This document shows positions 1 to 10,671 of a stretch of 64,000 bases of DNA, piece by piece. The notes below the pieces were generated by a model. It ran no database searches. It saw only the letters and a list, made by a program, of their open reading frames with translations, and was not told where the DNA came from. The DNA comes from Rhyacophila brunnea. Taxonomy: Eukaryota > Arthropoda > Insecta > Trichoptera > Rhyacophilidae. The translations under genes and the position numbers were made by a program. The first letter of the stretch is position 1. Each line of letters opens with the position of its first letter. The stretch lies in assembly GCA_022495005.1 (NCBI GenBank), contig JAGYXB010001417.1, positions 62,001 through 126,000 of the forward strand, in the 5' to 3' direction.

Positions 1-36
1 ATGCCTTCTAGATCGTTGGAAAGATCTAAATATATC

Positions 37-390
37 CAGCGCACAAAATAGGACATTTTATGAACCGGAGCGCTCGATAATTTTTCGAATATATTTACAT
101 AATATAATAATTTTATGTAGGTATTATATAGAAATATATCTGCTAAGTTCAGATAGTCAAATAGAGTAATTGTCTTTAAACTTGTGGCATGCCAGATTAG
201 GGCATACAGCTGTCGGCGTCGCTGAAGAATATTGAGGTTTATGTCACATAAATATAATTTTTTACTATGATTTCGACAACTTTCATATAAACTTTAAAAT
301 AATATTACGTTTTAATAATTCACGAACCAGAGCAATAGTCTTGGTGATTTCAGCTACGCTCCGGTGCGTTCCGGTCCATTTCGAGCGCTA
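37..390. mobile_element. hAT-like MITE, family CAGSGCTCGAAATGG, copy 1
   Basis: Non-coding element flanked by an exact 8-bp direct repeat AATATATC (29-36 and 391-398), the length made by hAT transposases. The ends are inverted: GAACCGGAGCGCTCG lies near the left and GCGTTCCGGTCCATTTCGAG near the right. A second copy at 17646-17884 shares both ends, so the boundaries are well supported. This copy is about 115 bp longer internally than the second and encodes nothing recognisable. Confidence 0.75.
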
Positions 391-398
391 AATATATC

Positions 399-830
399 AA
401 AATAAATATGAAAACAAAGAAGAATAATTCGTATACTGAAATCCTTATAAAGAGAAGCTGACAACTACTTTTGGAACTATACAGAAAGATTAAATGACAT
501 CTTACGTAGACGTCTTCATAAGTCTGGACAGGAAGTAGAAGAGGAATCCAAAAATCGGGAAGGCATTAACATATTATAAAAAAGAACATTTCAATTTCAC
601 ACAGCGTCTTTACAGCATGTTATCAACGATTTTCACGTTTCCCAGACACTAAAAAATACATTTTTCATAAAAGAAAATTATTATTAGTATAAAAATCCTT
701 TGAGAAAGTAATATAGATAGTGTCGCGTGGTTTTCGCGGCTGCGAAAGAAGAAGAAGATTTATGCGGAGGAGATAGCACACGTGTGGCAACATTTTGAGC
801 CAATCGTTATTTACATAATAATATATATCT
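399..830. other. unassigned AT-rich sequence
   Basis: No ORF, RNA gene or repeat end recognised here. A purine-rich stretch near 745-775 is the only compositional oddity. Confidence 0.4.
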
Positions 831-1035
831 GCGCATTATTTTATACACAAGATTACTTTCAGCAGCTATCGGCAGTTATCGAGGATAGCTTTTACCTAAG
901 AGAGGTGCTGTTAAAACATAGCACTTATTGTAACAATTCCAACTAACTTATTGAAATTGTTACAACAAGTGCTAATACTTCGATACAATAAATGAAAAAC
1001 TACCTTTGATAGCTGTCGATAGCGGCTTAAAGGAT
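831..1035. mobile_element. palindromic MITE, GCACTTATTGTAACAATT family, copy 1 (right end decayed)
   Basis: The left half, with AGCACTTATTGTAACAATT near 920, is followed by its near-complement AATTGTTACAACAAGTGCT near 955. GCAGCTATCGGCAG/CTGTCGATAGCGGC also pair at the outer ends, so the segment can fold into one long hairpin. The same core occurs at 8941-9221, 20827-21111 and 32402-32666. No target duplication could be fixed for this copy. Confidence 0.6.
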
Positions 1036-1679
1036 TTTGTGGCAAAATAAGCTGGCTGGTGTGTGGACGAGAAGGCCCGAGGCAGAGACTAGTTTTGACA
1101 ATATAAACTAAATTAACATTAACATTATACATACATTTTAACTACCAACGTATCTGGTAAAATCACATCGTAATAGTATTACTTCAAATAAACCGCAATA
1201 TGTAGAACTTTGGCATTTAGTTTATTATTAACCTAACCGGTTTCGTCCGCTTTAAAGGGTCATCGCCAGTCGTCGCTGTAGGAATGGTTTGTCGAATAGA
1301 CCAAGTGTCAAATATTCAGGAGACGAAAAACAAATTTGATTATCCTATATTTAAATACATAGAGGTATTAAATTGTTGTTTTTACAGCATATGTGTATGT
1401 AATGCTGTATCCATTACAAATCAATTTAAAGAAAACGATGGTTCTGGTCCATTAAGCTACAAAAAATTAATCTGCATTGAAAGGTCGATTTCGACAAAAA
1501 CGGATATTCGACAAACCAATCATATAGCGACGAGATGGTAAATAATATATTATCATACAGATATTTATCCTAACAAATTTTGAAGGCTAAAATATATTAT
1601 GGGGAATTTAAGCAAACTAGAAGGTAATTAATAGCTTCAGAGAGCATTGTAAGAGTCATTAGTTAAAATTTGTCGCAAG
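1036..1679. other. unassigned sequence
   Basis: An 85-codon open frame runs at 1284-1541, but its product resembles nothing known to me and its composition does not look coding. No repeat family was recognised. Confidence 0.35.
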
Positions 1680-1925
1680 TAGATAGGATGCCTATAGCAT
1701 TGTGGTTGATGTGCGTGGGTGAATCCCGAAAGACACAGGTTCGATCCTGCTGGATGACGTATTTTTTTCAAAAAAGATTTTTCATATTCGTTCTATATTT
1801 TCTCAGAAGTGTTTTCAAAATTATGTACGTTCAATAAAAAAAAAGTACATACTTTACGGTTACATTCTTAAATCTTGTGAATTATTCGTTGAATAAAAAA
1901 AATAGTTAACGTAATTATTAAACTT
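1680..1925 (+). mobile_element. tRNA-derived SINE (family B), near full length
   Basis: A tRNA-like head ends in the B-box-like GGTTCGATCCTG near 1738. It is followed by a body with TTTTTTTCAAAAAA, then TCAGAAGTGTTTTCAAAAT and ATGTACGTTCAAT, then a tail. The body recurs at 11205-11345, 14990-15300, 22105-22262 and 22370-22560, in both orientations, which defines a family. RNA polymerase III transcription from the head is the family norm and is inferred here. Confidence 0.6.
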
Positions 1926-2267
1926 AAATCCACTAGAATTTTAATTAATAGTCATTAACAAAGAGTATGGTACTTATTTTTGTTTTCAATAAATAAAATG
2001 TGACATGAACTCAAGGCCTGAACAAAAACGATGCATAAGTGCGAGTGAGAAAGTATTCGGCACCATTATAATCTCTGCGACACGCGCTAGAGTAAGATAA
2101 AAGGTTTAGAGATGCGAAGAAGATTTTGTTGTCGGCGTAGCCGCCAAATCTTAGTTTTTTGTTTAACTAAGCGTCGATAACCTGCGAGGGCGTGTTGCTA
2201 AAATTGATATTTTTTGTGTTAAGCATAAAGTCAGTGGTAAATATTTTTAGTAAATTTAGTAGAAAAG

Positions 2268-2338
2268 ATGGTTTGGTGTGCTGTATTAAAATGTGGTAGC
2301 CGTACTGATAAGCAAGAAGATGGTATTACGTTTCATAG
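2268..2338 (+). CDS. first coding exon of a THAP-domain protein (or its remnant)
   Basis: An ATG at 2268 opens 23 codons plus two bases. They read M-V-W-C-A-V-L-K-C-G-S-R and end ...G-I-T-F-H before a clear splice donor, TTTCATAG|GTAAGT, at 2338/2339. Met, two cysteines four residues apart and the G-x-(S/T)-F-H block are the start of the C2CH THAP DNA-binding zinc finger. In THAP proteins the next exon continues R-F-P and then supplies the distal Cys and His. I could not find that exon. THAP domains occur in transcription regulators and in P-element-type transposases, and this exon could belong to either. It may be live with a long intron or an orphaned exon. Confidence 0.55.
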
Positions 2339-3295
2339 GTAAGTTGATACATGTTCGTGATAATTTATTTGTATATTATTATATATTTTTATATCAAGTG
2401 ACCGTGTTTCTTTAAAATAACATAAATTATGGATATTTTTACCTAATGGTAGAATTTTGACCGCTTAAAAATACTATATAACGTAAAAAAATAGAAAAAT
2501 ATATTTTAATTCTGAGCGTCCAGTTTCCAGTCCGAGAGCACTTTGGGCGAGCACTAGCGAAATGGTCTATGGTCTCGAACATTTGTATACGAATGCGTTC
2601 GCTCGCCCACAAGCCAAACGTACGGCACGCAGCTTCATTTAGCAATGCAATGGGTGGCGTCTAGATGTATCTATAGTCTAAGCATGAACCGCCATCAAGT
2701 CGTCACTGATTCTTTGAAAAATAAATAAAATAGATTGACTTTACTGTAATACTAGTTTTTCTGATATTTTAATAAAGCTTTGATATCAAAACTGATAACT
2801 GCTTATTATTGTGATAAGAAGTTTTTTTAATAAAAGCTGAATAAATGAGTGTTATATTTATCGAGTTTTATCGCTATTATTAATATAGCGTTAGAAAACC
2901 AATAATGTGGAAAAGAGAACGTTCGAAATATAAAAAAATGCAGAATTACGCAAATTTTACCGCCTTTTTTATCACCCCGTCGTTCAGATTTATTAAACCA
3001 TTGCAAAGTAATCCTTGTATGCGTGTGGATAGAATATTTTATACCACGCCCTCCATAGAGCAGACGTTAGCACGTTTGGCTGTTAAAGGTGCATTCATAT
3101 TCACAGACACATAACGTGCCAGACACGATTTATCGATAGTATTCACACTGACAGGCCCGTAACGTGGCAGACACAGCATTTTTTAAGCATGCTACTACGC
3201 AATAGGCGCAATTTTTGCAGCCGATTCAGTATTATGTATGACAAACGAACGAAGCCAGTTATAATCGTTTATAACTTGTGTAGATATTATGATTT
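2339..3295. other. unassigned sequence, possible THAP-gene intron
   Basis: If the upstream exon is live, this would be its first intron. An imperfect direct duplication of about 35 bp lies at 3097-3175 (TAACGTGCCAGACAC and TAACGTGGCAGACAC). Nothing else was recognised. Confidence 0.35.
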
Positions 3296-3306
3296 ATATT
3301 ATTTAG

Positions 3307-3482
3307 CCCACGATAGCCGAGCGATTGCGCATCAGGCTTATAATATCGTGAATCCCGGGTTAGAAATCTGGCAAAAAATTACATATTTTCAATGTTTATT
3401 TGGAACCAAAGTTTGGACCTAATAGGTTGAGCAAGTGTCTTTCGTAAAAAAATCTGTTAATACAACCTCTGGCTAAATAAAT
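3307..3482 (+). mobile_element. tRNA-derived SINE (family A) with 11-bp target duplication
   Basis: The element is flanked by exact ATATTATTTAG repeats (3296-3306 and 3483-3493), as expected for LINE-driven insertion. A tRNA-like head contains GATAGCCGAGCG (A-box-like) and a degenerate B-box near 3355. It is followed by a body with GGACCTAATAGGTTGA and a tail with TCTGTTAATACAA. Other copies lie at 6380-6619, 10775-10985 and 36170-36355. Confidence 0.75.
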
Positions 3483-3493
3483 ATATTATTTAG

Positions 3494-4011
3494 AAAGCCG
3501 TTTTGTGCTCTTTCCTTTAAGGTATTAACTGTCAATTCTTGGTACAAACACATTGTATTAATATTATATTCCACCATTTTATAAACAGTACTAATATATA
3601 GCTAGAAATAGTACTACAAAATATTGTGCTTTATTTTATCAAACTTTTGGTTGGTTTTTTTTATTTATTGATATCATGGTTTTCTAAAAGTGACGTCTCG
3701 TGAGGAAAATTGAGTAACAATTTATTGCTAAGGGTTGAAACATTCTAAAGACAGACAAATTATTAAAATAATAATTTAGTACCTACCTACATATTTTAAG
3801 AATGGATTTCGTCGAATCAAAAATATGTTGCTTGCTAGGATTGAAACATACATTGCATATGTGTGAAGGAATTGTGAATTTTTTTCGTATAGACTCTATC
3901 GTCAGTCTATCGAATTGTATGAAATATGGTAGGCTCCTATCGCAGAGCTTAAAACTTTCTCGCATGTTATGACTGCACTTTGTCCAAAATAATTAATAAT
4001 TAGATAATTTA
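3494..4011. other. unassigned AT-rich sequence
   Basis: No convincing gene or repeat boundary. A 60-codon open frame on the minus strand (3783-3965) has no recognisable similarity. Confidence 0.35.
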
Positions 4012-4019
4012 AAAAAATC

Positions 4020-4238
4020 GGTACTGTTCGGTTAAAGCGGATACAGCGGAAAACGCATTTTGAAAATAGCCGATAAACTGGATTATTTATTAGGTTAACC
4101 TAACCAAACCTAACCTAACCTAACCTAACCTAACCTAACCTAACCTAACCTAAACTAACCCAAACTAACAAATAATACAGTTTATCGGCTATTTTCAAAA
4201 TGCGTTTTCCGCTGTATCCGCTTTAACCGAATAGTACC
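4020..4238. mobile_element. palindromic TTAGG-loop element, copy 1 (8-bp target duplication)
   Basis: Arms of about 70 bp are inverted copies of each other: GGTACTGTTCGGTTAAAGC starts the left and GCTTTAACCGAATAGTACC ends the right. Exact AAAAAATC repeats flank the element (4012-4019, 4239-4246), showing that it transposed and suggesting hAT- or P-type transposase. The loop is almost entirely telomere-like TAACC units. A second copy at 12996-13185 has its own 8-bp duplication. No protein is encoded, so it is a non-autonomous foldback element. Confidence 0.8.
4091..4165. repeat. (TAACC)n interstitial telomere-like tract
   Basis: One TTAGG unit meets a run of about twelve TAACC units at a GGTTAACC junction, with a few variant units (AAACC, TAAAC). 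It lies wholly inside the palindromic element, so it is part of that element and not a chromosome end. Confidence 0.85.
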
Positions 4239-4246
4239 AAAAAATC

Positions 4247-5438
4247 TATGGAATTTAATCAATTATAACTATATATAGATTGTTTTTAAAAATAAAAAGA
4301 AATTTTATCTAATGATTTTTTATGTAAGTATATGAAGTATTTGAAAATACGTAATTTTAATAAATCGCTCAATTTTATGTTGTCAGTGAGTTTTTGAAGT
4401 TTCATTGAATTGGTACGTCGTTGTCATTAGTGTGTACCTCATTATACCTAGTCATTAGTAGTAATATCGTATTATATCTGACAAGTGGGCTGTTTTTCTC
4501 AGATCTCCACAGCCTACCTCATTCCCTCAAAAAGTCACCCTTCGCCACTGATATATATTATAATTTATTATTTGGTGAATTAAAATGAATTATGTGTACA
4601 TATTGATTGTAATATGACAAGATCAGAAAAGTTGATATTGACGACAAAGTATAAGATTTTTTATTGAATTTGTGACAAAGAATAAAAAATAAGTAGATGA
4701 GTGTATCCATCGTCAGGCAGAAGTGTCAACTTATTTCGCGATGCCAACCACTCACCATTAAAAGTAATATATTTTCCTTTCTTTTGACGCTTGCTCCGTC
4801 AAACTAACGTCACTATAGTAAAGGGCAGTGTTTCTCAACTATGTCAGAATACGAATTACGTCACGGCATACTAATGTATCAAAGGTGTGTCTCAAGCAGA
4901 GTTGCCAGATTTCCAAAATCACAGATCGGGACATTCATTATTTCGAACGATCAAAAAAAAGTTAAAGAGTTAAGGAAAAAATTAAGAAAAAATACATAAT
5001 TTTAATTAAATTAGAATAAATGTAAATAAGTACATCATTTACCTATTACAAAAGAGATCATATAAAAAAATCGGTGTGTGTACTTATGTATGCGCGTTAG
5101 AAGTTATACTTCTTTGGCGTAACAAAACAAAAACAAAACTTGTGATAAACTAGATTTTTTGACTAGCTCTTAATTATCTTGTTAAATTATACACTCAAGA
5201 AAAAAGGCCGCTTATTGGAACGCCGTTGGTTTATTTCTATACACTTTAAATTATATTACTAAATAATATAATGGTTTCACGTTGTTTTTATTTTTAAAGT
5301 ACCAACTGTCACTCTGACGTTTAATCGTTTGTTTACGTAAGAAATTGTAAATGGCCGATAATAATAAATTTTCTGCCTAGGCAATGGAACAATTCTAAAC
5401 TATAATATTATACTGCATAATCATCACGATTGCAGTAT
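4247..5438. other. unassigned sequence with a hAT-like end fragment
   Basis: CAGTGTTTCTCAACTATG near 4828 resembles a hAT terminal repeat, but no partner end was found. The rest is AT-rich and without recognised genes. Confidence 0.3.
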
Positions 5439-5518
5439 CATACTGTGGCGTAAAGGTAGTGCGTTCGGCTGATAACCGAACACTCGGTGGTTCGAATCCA
5501 ATCGAGTGCGTTTTTTTT
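5439..5518 (+). pseudogene. tRNA-like sequence, anticodon GAT (Ile), probably a pseudogene or SINE head
   Basis: TGGCGTAAAGGTAGTGCG matches an A box. TTCGG and CCGAA form a perfect five-pair anticodon stem around the loop CTGATAA (anticodon GAT). GGTTCGAATCC matches a B box, and eight T residues follow as a Pol III terminator. The acceptor stem pairs only about four or five of seven positions and the T stem has a mismatch, so function is doubtful. Confidence 0.5.
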
Positions 5519-5966
5519 CGTGTGAAAAAATAAATTATGTGTTACATGTCACACGCCACGATATGATTTCCCAAACGCGCCAAAAGAAGTATAACTTCAA
5601 AAATAGTCACATAATAATTCGCAGGATTCACAGTTATTATAATATATTGATTGGATACAATTACAGGAATACTATTTTGATTTAAGTGCAAAAATTTATA
5701 CAATAATAACAGTTTTATTAAAAGATTTCTTTCCGAGCTTTTAACTTGTTTCAAAATATGTTCGCTATCTTTGCTCGATAAAAATTTTCTAAAGTCTTAC
5801 AATAATTGTATTCTTGACAATCTGGACCCTGGTCTCATGAAGCAATTTTAAAAATAATAAAATTACCCAGAACTTGAGAGTTATCATTGTTCTTAGATTT
5901 ATTTTGTTACCACAAGTTTGTTAGGCAATTAATACCATTTTAATCTCAAAGTCTTGTGTGATGAGA

Positions 5967-6265
5967 GGCTACTTGGTTTGTTTTCTTATCTCCTCGTTAC
6001 TCCTAAAGATATTCCACGGCACATCCAGTATCCGCCGCAAAAAATATATAATAGCTTGTAATTTTTTTTATATTATAGTAGGGCTCAACCCAATTGTAAA
6101 TCAATGTCAAGTATAATGTCAACAGTAATAATAATATAGATTTTCAATTAATAATGTAATAATAATAATCAACAAAACAAAACAAGATACAACAATTTAC
6201 ACATATTCTCGAAACTCAGTATACGGTTGCTTCATAGGGTGCCATGATTCGCTACCGTAAAGCAG
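5967..6265 (-). pseudogene. fragments of a non-LTR retrotransposon RT tail
   Basis: TTTCTTATCTCCTCGTTACTC (split across the line near 5985) and GGTGCCATGATTCGCTACCG near 6239 match positions 15800-15920 of the better-preserved minus-strand RT relic. About 150 bp between the two matches is unrelated or decayed. A third short match lies at 6985-7050. No reading frame survives. Confidence 0.5.
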
Positions 6266-6930
6266 CGTGTCCGGAAACTTATACGTATGCAGTTCGCCGT
6301 ATCACACTTCACCATGAAAATGTTGTATCGGACATATATGGCCGTATATTAAAGACCGTCCAACTTCTTTAGGTCGTATTCTTTTTTTTCTTCTTTCGAC
6401 CATGTCCTAATAGGATCATATGAGCCACCACAGAGTAGAGGTTTGTATTAACAGATTTTGTTTTTTATGAGAAATGGATGCCAGCCACTTGCTCAAACTA
6501 TTAGGCCATACCCTGACACACACAAATTGAAAAACAATATGTGTACTTGCCAGACCCAGGATTCGAGTCTGGGACACACGGCGTTATAATCCAACGCTTA
6601 AGCCACGCGGCCACCGTAGGGTCGTATAGTATTGACATAAAATTTATGCCTAAATAAAACACGGTTCTTGTTGGTTTACACTTTACAGGAAGCCAGCAGC
6701 GAGCAAATTTTTAAAATAGTTGATATACTGGATTATTTGTAAGGTTAGGTTAGGTTTTCATTCTCGAATTTATGAATTTTGCCAAAATAATCCATGAAAA
6801 TTGAATTAATGTTCATATTGAATCTAATAAAATTGGAGACCGTATAGTATACAGTCATCTCTTTCCGATAAGTAATCTCACGGCGAACTTTGCCACGGTG
6901 AAATGTTTTACGTACAATTTACATGTAACC
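6266..6930. mobile_element. palindrome-type element with TTAGG tract, family 2 copy 1, interrupted by a SINE
   Basis: It begins CGTGTCCGGAAACTTATACG. Further in it has AGGAAGCCAGCAGCGAGC, then the block ATATACTGGATTATTTG and a short GGTTAGGTTAGG tract (6744-6758), then GGAGACCGTATAGTATAC and ACGGTGAAATGTTTTACG. The same order of blocks occurs at 40610-40858 and 48023-48380. A family-A SINE is inserted at 6380-6619. Confidence 0.55.
6380..6619 (-). mobile_element. SINE family A, inserted in a TTAGG-type element
   Basis: Direct repeats GGTCGTAT flank it (6372-6379, 6620-6627). Read on the minus strand it starts with a good tRNA-like head (TGGCCGCGTGGCTTAAGCG, then ACTCGAATCCTGGG). It then has the family body and ends in a T-rich stretch on the plus strand (A-rich 3' tail). 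This is the best-preserved head of the family in the window. Confidence 0.75.
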
Positions 6931-7050
6931 ATAATCATTGGCATGTGTCTCTGGCATCACATTTCAAAGTCATCAATCTTACGCCTTTATAGGTGCCATG
7001 TAATAGATGACACTGTAACCGTAAAGCAGTACCGTCGAATAGGTGGCAAT

Positions 7051-7680
7051 ATAATATGGCGTAGTTAAATATTTTAAATCTAAGTTACCAGAATATTGTC
7101 AATATCAAAAATATTCGGCACTCGTAATCCAATGTGTGATGAACTGACTGCTTATACCAGAAGTTACGGATTCGATTCCCGGTGACGTCATAGTAAATTT
7201 ACGTTATTTTTTCAAGCCTGTGTGTTTATTAGATGATTTCGCTGCTATTACTACACTATTGTTTCACTACGACTTACATATTATTGTCTTTGGGACTTGT
7301 GGCATGCTGTGTTAAAAAAAGACAATAAGAAAAAGCTACGTACGTACCGTATATTAAACACAATAGATAGGTACCAACAATATCAATATAAACTAAATAG
7401 ATGAAAATATATATTATCATAAAAAAAGGTAATATAAAACATAAGTGTACTTTTTTATCATCCTTGAAGTGTGCTGTCGTGACATAAAGGTTTAGAAGCG
7501 CTGTTATGGAGATAGGATAGTTATATCGCGTGCCGCAGTTCTGTCAGTGGCGTTGTTATCATAAATCACGACGACATTATCACATATATGTATTAGTTAG
7601 GTATATAGGTACTATTATATACATAGTATATTATACACTTCGTTTCGTTACATAATTCCAATAGTATTTGAAATTATATA
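7051..7680. other. unassigned sequence with a tRNA-like head
   Basis: Near 7127-7190 a run ending GGATTCGATTCCCGGTGACG looks like the 3' half of a tRNA and may be a decayed SINE head. No body of either SINE family follows. The rest is AT-rich and unassigned. Confidence 0.3.
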
Positions 7681-8130
7681 ATGTTTGAGGCTTTCACGGT
7701 TGTTTTTTTATCGTAGTAGATTTTTGGGTCTCCACCGTGTGTCCTTCGTCCTTCTTCCATTTCTATGGATTTCTATGGAAACATGAAATCGAAACAATAT
7801 TCTCAACATCGACAAAGGTTCGAAATATGTTAAGACCAGTAAAGGACTCGCAACCTTTGGATGCAGGTGTATACCAGTTGAGCTGTCGCGGATGGCCAAA
7901 AAAGTATATAAGCCAAACTTCTAGAACAGTAAAGAAGCGTTGAACACGAGAGGACATAACGACGTAAACATTACACGATGTCAGCAATTGCCGAGCACTC
8001 GATGGATACGGGACACAAATTTGACTTTGAAACCAAGATATTGGGTCGGAATAAAGGATATTTCGCACGATTGGTAAAGGAGGCCATTGAAATCCATAGA
8101 AACCCTGAAACCAAGGTGATTTATAATATA
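7681..8130 (+). pseudogene. Penelope-like element, C-terminal GIY-YIG endonuclease relic
   Basis: Across two frames the translation reads E-I-E-T-I-F-S-T-S-T-K-V-R-N-M-L-R-P-V-K-D, then G-V-Y-Q-L-S-C-R-G and K-K-Y-I-S-Q-T-S-R-T-V-K (7737-7940). After a frameshift it reads A-I-A-E-H-S-M-D-T-G-H-K-F-D-F and A-R-L-V-K-E-A-I-E-I-H-R-N-P-E (7981-8110). The linker, the GVY...YIxQTxR core and the AEHxxxTGH block are diagnostic of the GIY-YIG endonuclease of Penelope-like retroelements. The RT domain is missing (5' truncation) and the frame is broken. Upstream, 7681-7745 matches the minus strand of 60840-60925, another Penelope fragment. Confidence 0.8.
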
Positions 8131-8940
8131 CTGTTTATTTGTGTTCACCAAAATCCGATCAAATATGTCATTTTGAGAAAAAATATTATTCGGAAATTTA
8201 TTACTATATTATATTAAAATATATTACTAAATATACCAACTACTGTTTTACTACAAACCTGTCAATGTGCATCAAAGCTTGTTGTAGTATTAAAGAGAAT
8301 ATAATATAAATAAATGACTGTGGTGAATATGGATTACTATTACCCAGAATCAACATTATGCTACAAAAGTCGTTTGGGAACGTTGCGAAGTTCAAAAACA
8401 ATAATTTTACTGTGCTTTTTTTCAAGCCTTTATTTTCGTACCGTCGAGTAAGAGTACGTGAACTACAGTTTGGGAAAGACTGGTGTAGATAAAGAGAAAT
8501 GAGTGAGTCAACAGAGTCCTTATGTCTTTCGGTCTCTGCAATAGAACCTCTCAACTATGGGTTGCGTTTGTAATTTATTATTAGGATCGTCAAAGGCGTG
8601 TATTTTTAAAAACGTTAATGTTAGCACTGCATGGAAGTCAATCGGCAACTGAATAGATACAACCGTTTTTGTTTTCGCTCGAAATGTTTCGAAAATACTG
8701 TGTAAGTGAATTTACATAAAGTAACAGCTGACATTTTTCCTTTATCAGTTCAAATATTTGTGTCCACGGTGGAGTCTGTCATCTGTCAGTGAAGCCATCT
8801 CATTTGATAGATCTGTTATAAAGCCATAAATAATTTGAATGTCAAAATATGTATGCAGTGTGATGAAATTGGGGAATGGGATAATTTTGCGCCGCCAGAG
8901 AGGTGATGCCGACTGGGCGATGGAAAACTGGATGCCGTAC
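8131..8940. other. unassigned sequence
   Basis: A 104-codon minus-strand open frame (8240-8554) shows no recognised motif and is probably chance. No repeat family was identified. Confidence 0.35.
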
Positions 8941-9221
8941 AGCGCATCTATTCTATACGCAAGACTGCTTTCGGCCGCTACGGCAGCTATCTAGGGTAGG
9001 TTTGTATCGAAGTATTAGTACTTATTGTAACAATTACGGTTAGCCGTCTAAAACAGTCTATCTCGTTCTAAAATTTAGCATCACCAAGGGAGGTGCTGTA
9101 ACATTTATTGTAAAAATTACAACTGACTTATTGTAATTGTTATAATAAGTGCCAATACTTTGATACAAACCTAGCTGCCGTAGTGGCCGAAAGCAGTCTT
9201 GTGTATAGAATAGATTCGCAG
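8941..9221. mobile_element. palindromic MITE, GCACTTATTGT family, copy 2
   Basis: Ends are inverted over about 45 bp: GCGCATCTATTCTATACGC at the left and GTATAGAATAGATTCGC at the right. Inner arms share GCTTTCGGCCGCTACGG with its complement. The inner part carries two imperfect TTGTAACAATT-type inverted motifs. This and copy 3 (20827-21111) are the best preserved of four. Confidence 0.7.
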
Positions 9222-9489
9222 ATCAAAAAATCTTATAATAAAGCAAGGTTTATTATTGTTGAAAAGACTCATTTCGATGGTGTGTTTTACATTTCAATAT
9301 TACACTGAACCACATCGACATTGCACAATAGCCGCTAAGAATGAAGTACCTAATGATACTCAAATTACACAGTGAGTTTCACCGAACTTTTAACTGGGAA
9401 AGTTTATTACACGAACCTTCAATATAACGACCAAAGGATCAAAAATTTTACGCAATGATTAATATTGTTAATAATTAGTAACTATCGGG

Positions 9490-10030
9490 TGCAATCTCGA
9501 ATATTGGACAGTCAGTATGTCCGTCAGTCAGTTATCTCAGCGTCAAGTTGTCCTAGAACCCAGTTGTCGGGTCTAGGACGATTTGGCGCCGGGACAACTA
9601 GACGCCACGCAATTCGAAAATAAATAGACGTTACGTACTTAAACGTACTTAAAAAAAAGATTTTATATTATTATTTATATTTAAATTATTATATTATGAT
9701 TTAATAGTTCGTGAGAATTTAATTATACACACGTAAATAATGATTTAATCGTGCATATGTTAAGTTCGAACGAAAAAGGAGTTTTTTTTATTTTTATATA
9801 AAGCTTTAGGCATGGTAATTCTCAATCCGAAAAAAAAACATAATGTTAAGAGTAAAATGAATTAAAATTACTAAGTAGTAGATAAACCTGATTGAAATTT
9901 ATCGTCTATGTTCTGTTTACGTGTCTACGACAGTGCGGCGTCCAATTGTCCTGGTGTCCAATTGCCCCACCCCCCAGTTGTCTTATTAGGCACTGGCCTA
10001 TCCAGTTGGCGCCGAATCGTTCTAAAATCT
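9490..10030. repeat. foldback repeat with GGCGCC / GGACAACT motifs
   Basis: TAGGACGATTTGGCGCCGGG and ACAACTAGACGCC near 9575-9612 have inverted counterparts GCGGCGTCCAATTGTCC and GTTGGCGCCGAATCGTTCT near 9932-10020. Between them is AT-rich filler. Variants of GACAACTnGACGCC occur several times, suggesting short tandem end motifs. Superfamily not assigned. Confidence 0.45.
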
Positions 10031-10671
10031 AGAGTTATGATATTATTTTAATAATTATTTGCAATACAATGAATTGTATTGTTTTCGAGATATCGAATCA
10101 CACGTTTCCTATTATTGTTAATACTACAAAGTTCTACATTAGAATCTCTTGTTAGATTAATGTTATCTTTTAATACGAATGAATCATGACAAAAACCGAT
10201 ACAAATAAACATTATCTCTCTAATATGTGCCTTAACAAAGGTAAAAGGGGACAACAACCGTATCTTTTCTGATCAAATTTAACACTATTGTCATTCCAAC
10301 TCAACCCTTCAGGACATTATTACTGTGTTTGTATATGTATACACACATTGCTATATAATATAGATCGTCCTTGTGTATTGTATGTGCGTTCAATATAGTC
10401 TGTATGAGTGTGTGTATAAACTAGAATACATTGACAAACAAACAAACATGACCCATCTCTATTTCAATCAAGTACTTCACACTTGTGTTGTAGCTGGAAT
10501 ATAGAACTGTGTTAGAAGATCGTCCGATGAAAAACAATATTATTATTTAGTTACAATGACTGCACAACGTCAGCTGGTCACAATGTATGAGGCAGAATTA
10601 ATTTTATAAAATATTTTTAGATTATTAGATATACTGGTTGACTACCTCAGATATATAAATAATACATAAAA

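Noticed and set aside
4091..4165. True telomere or subtelomere
   Set aside because: The TAACC tract is short, lies inside inverted arms with a target duplication, and is surrounded by ordinary genic DNA.
5439..5518. Functional tRNA-Ile (GAT)
   Set aside because: The anticodon arm is perfect, but the acceptor and T stems have mismatches; kept as a tRNA-like sequence only.
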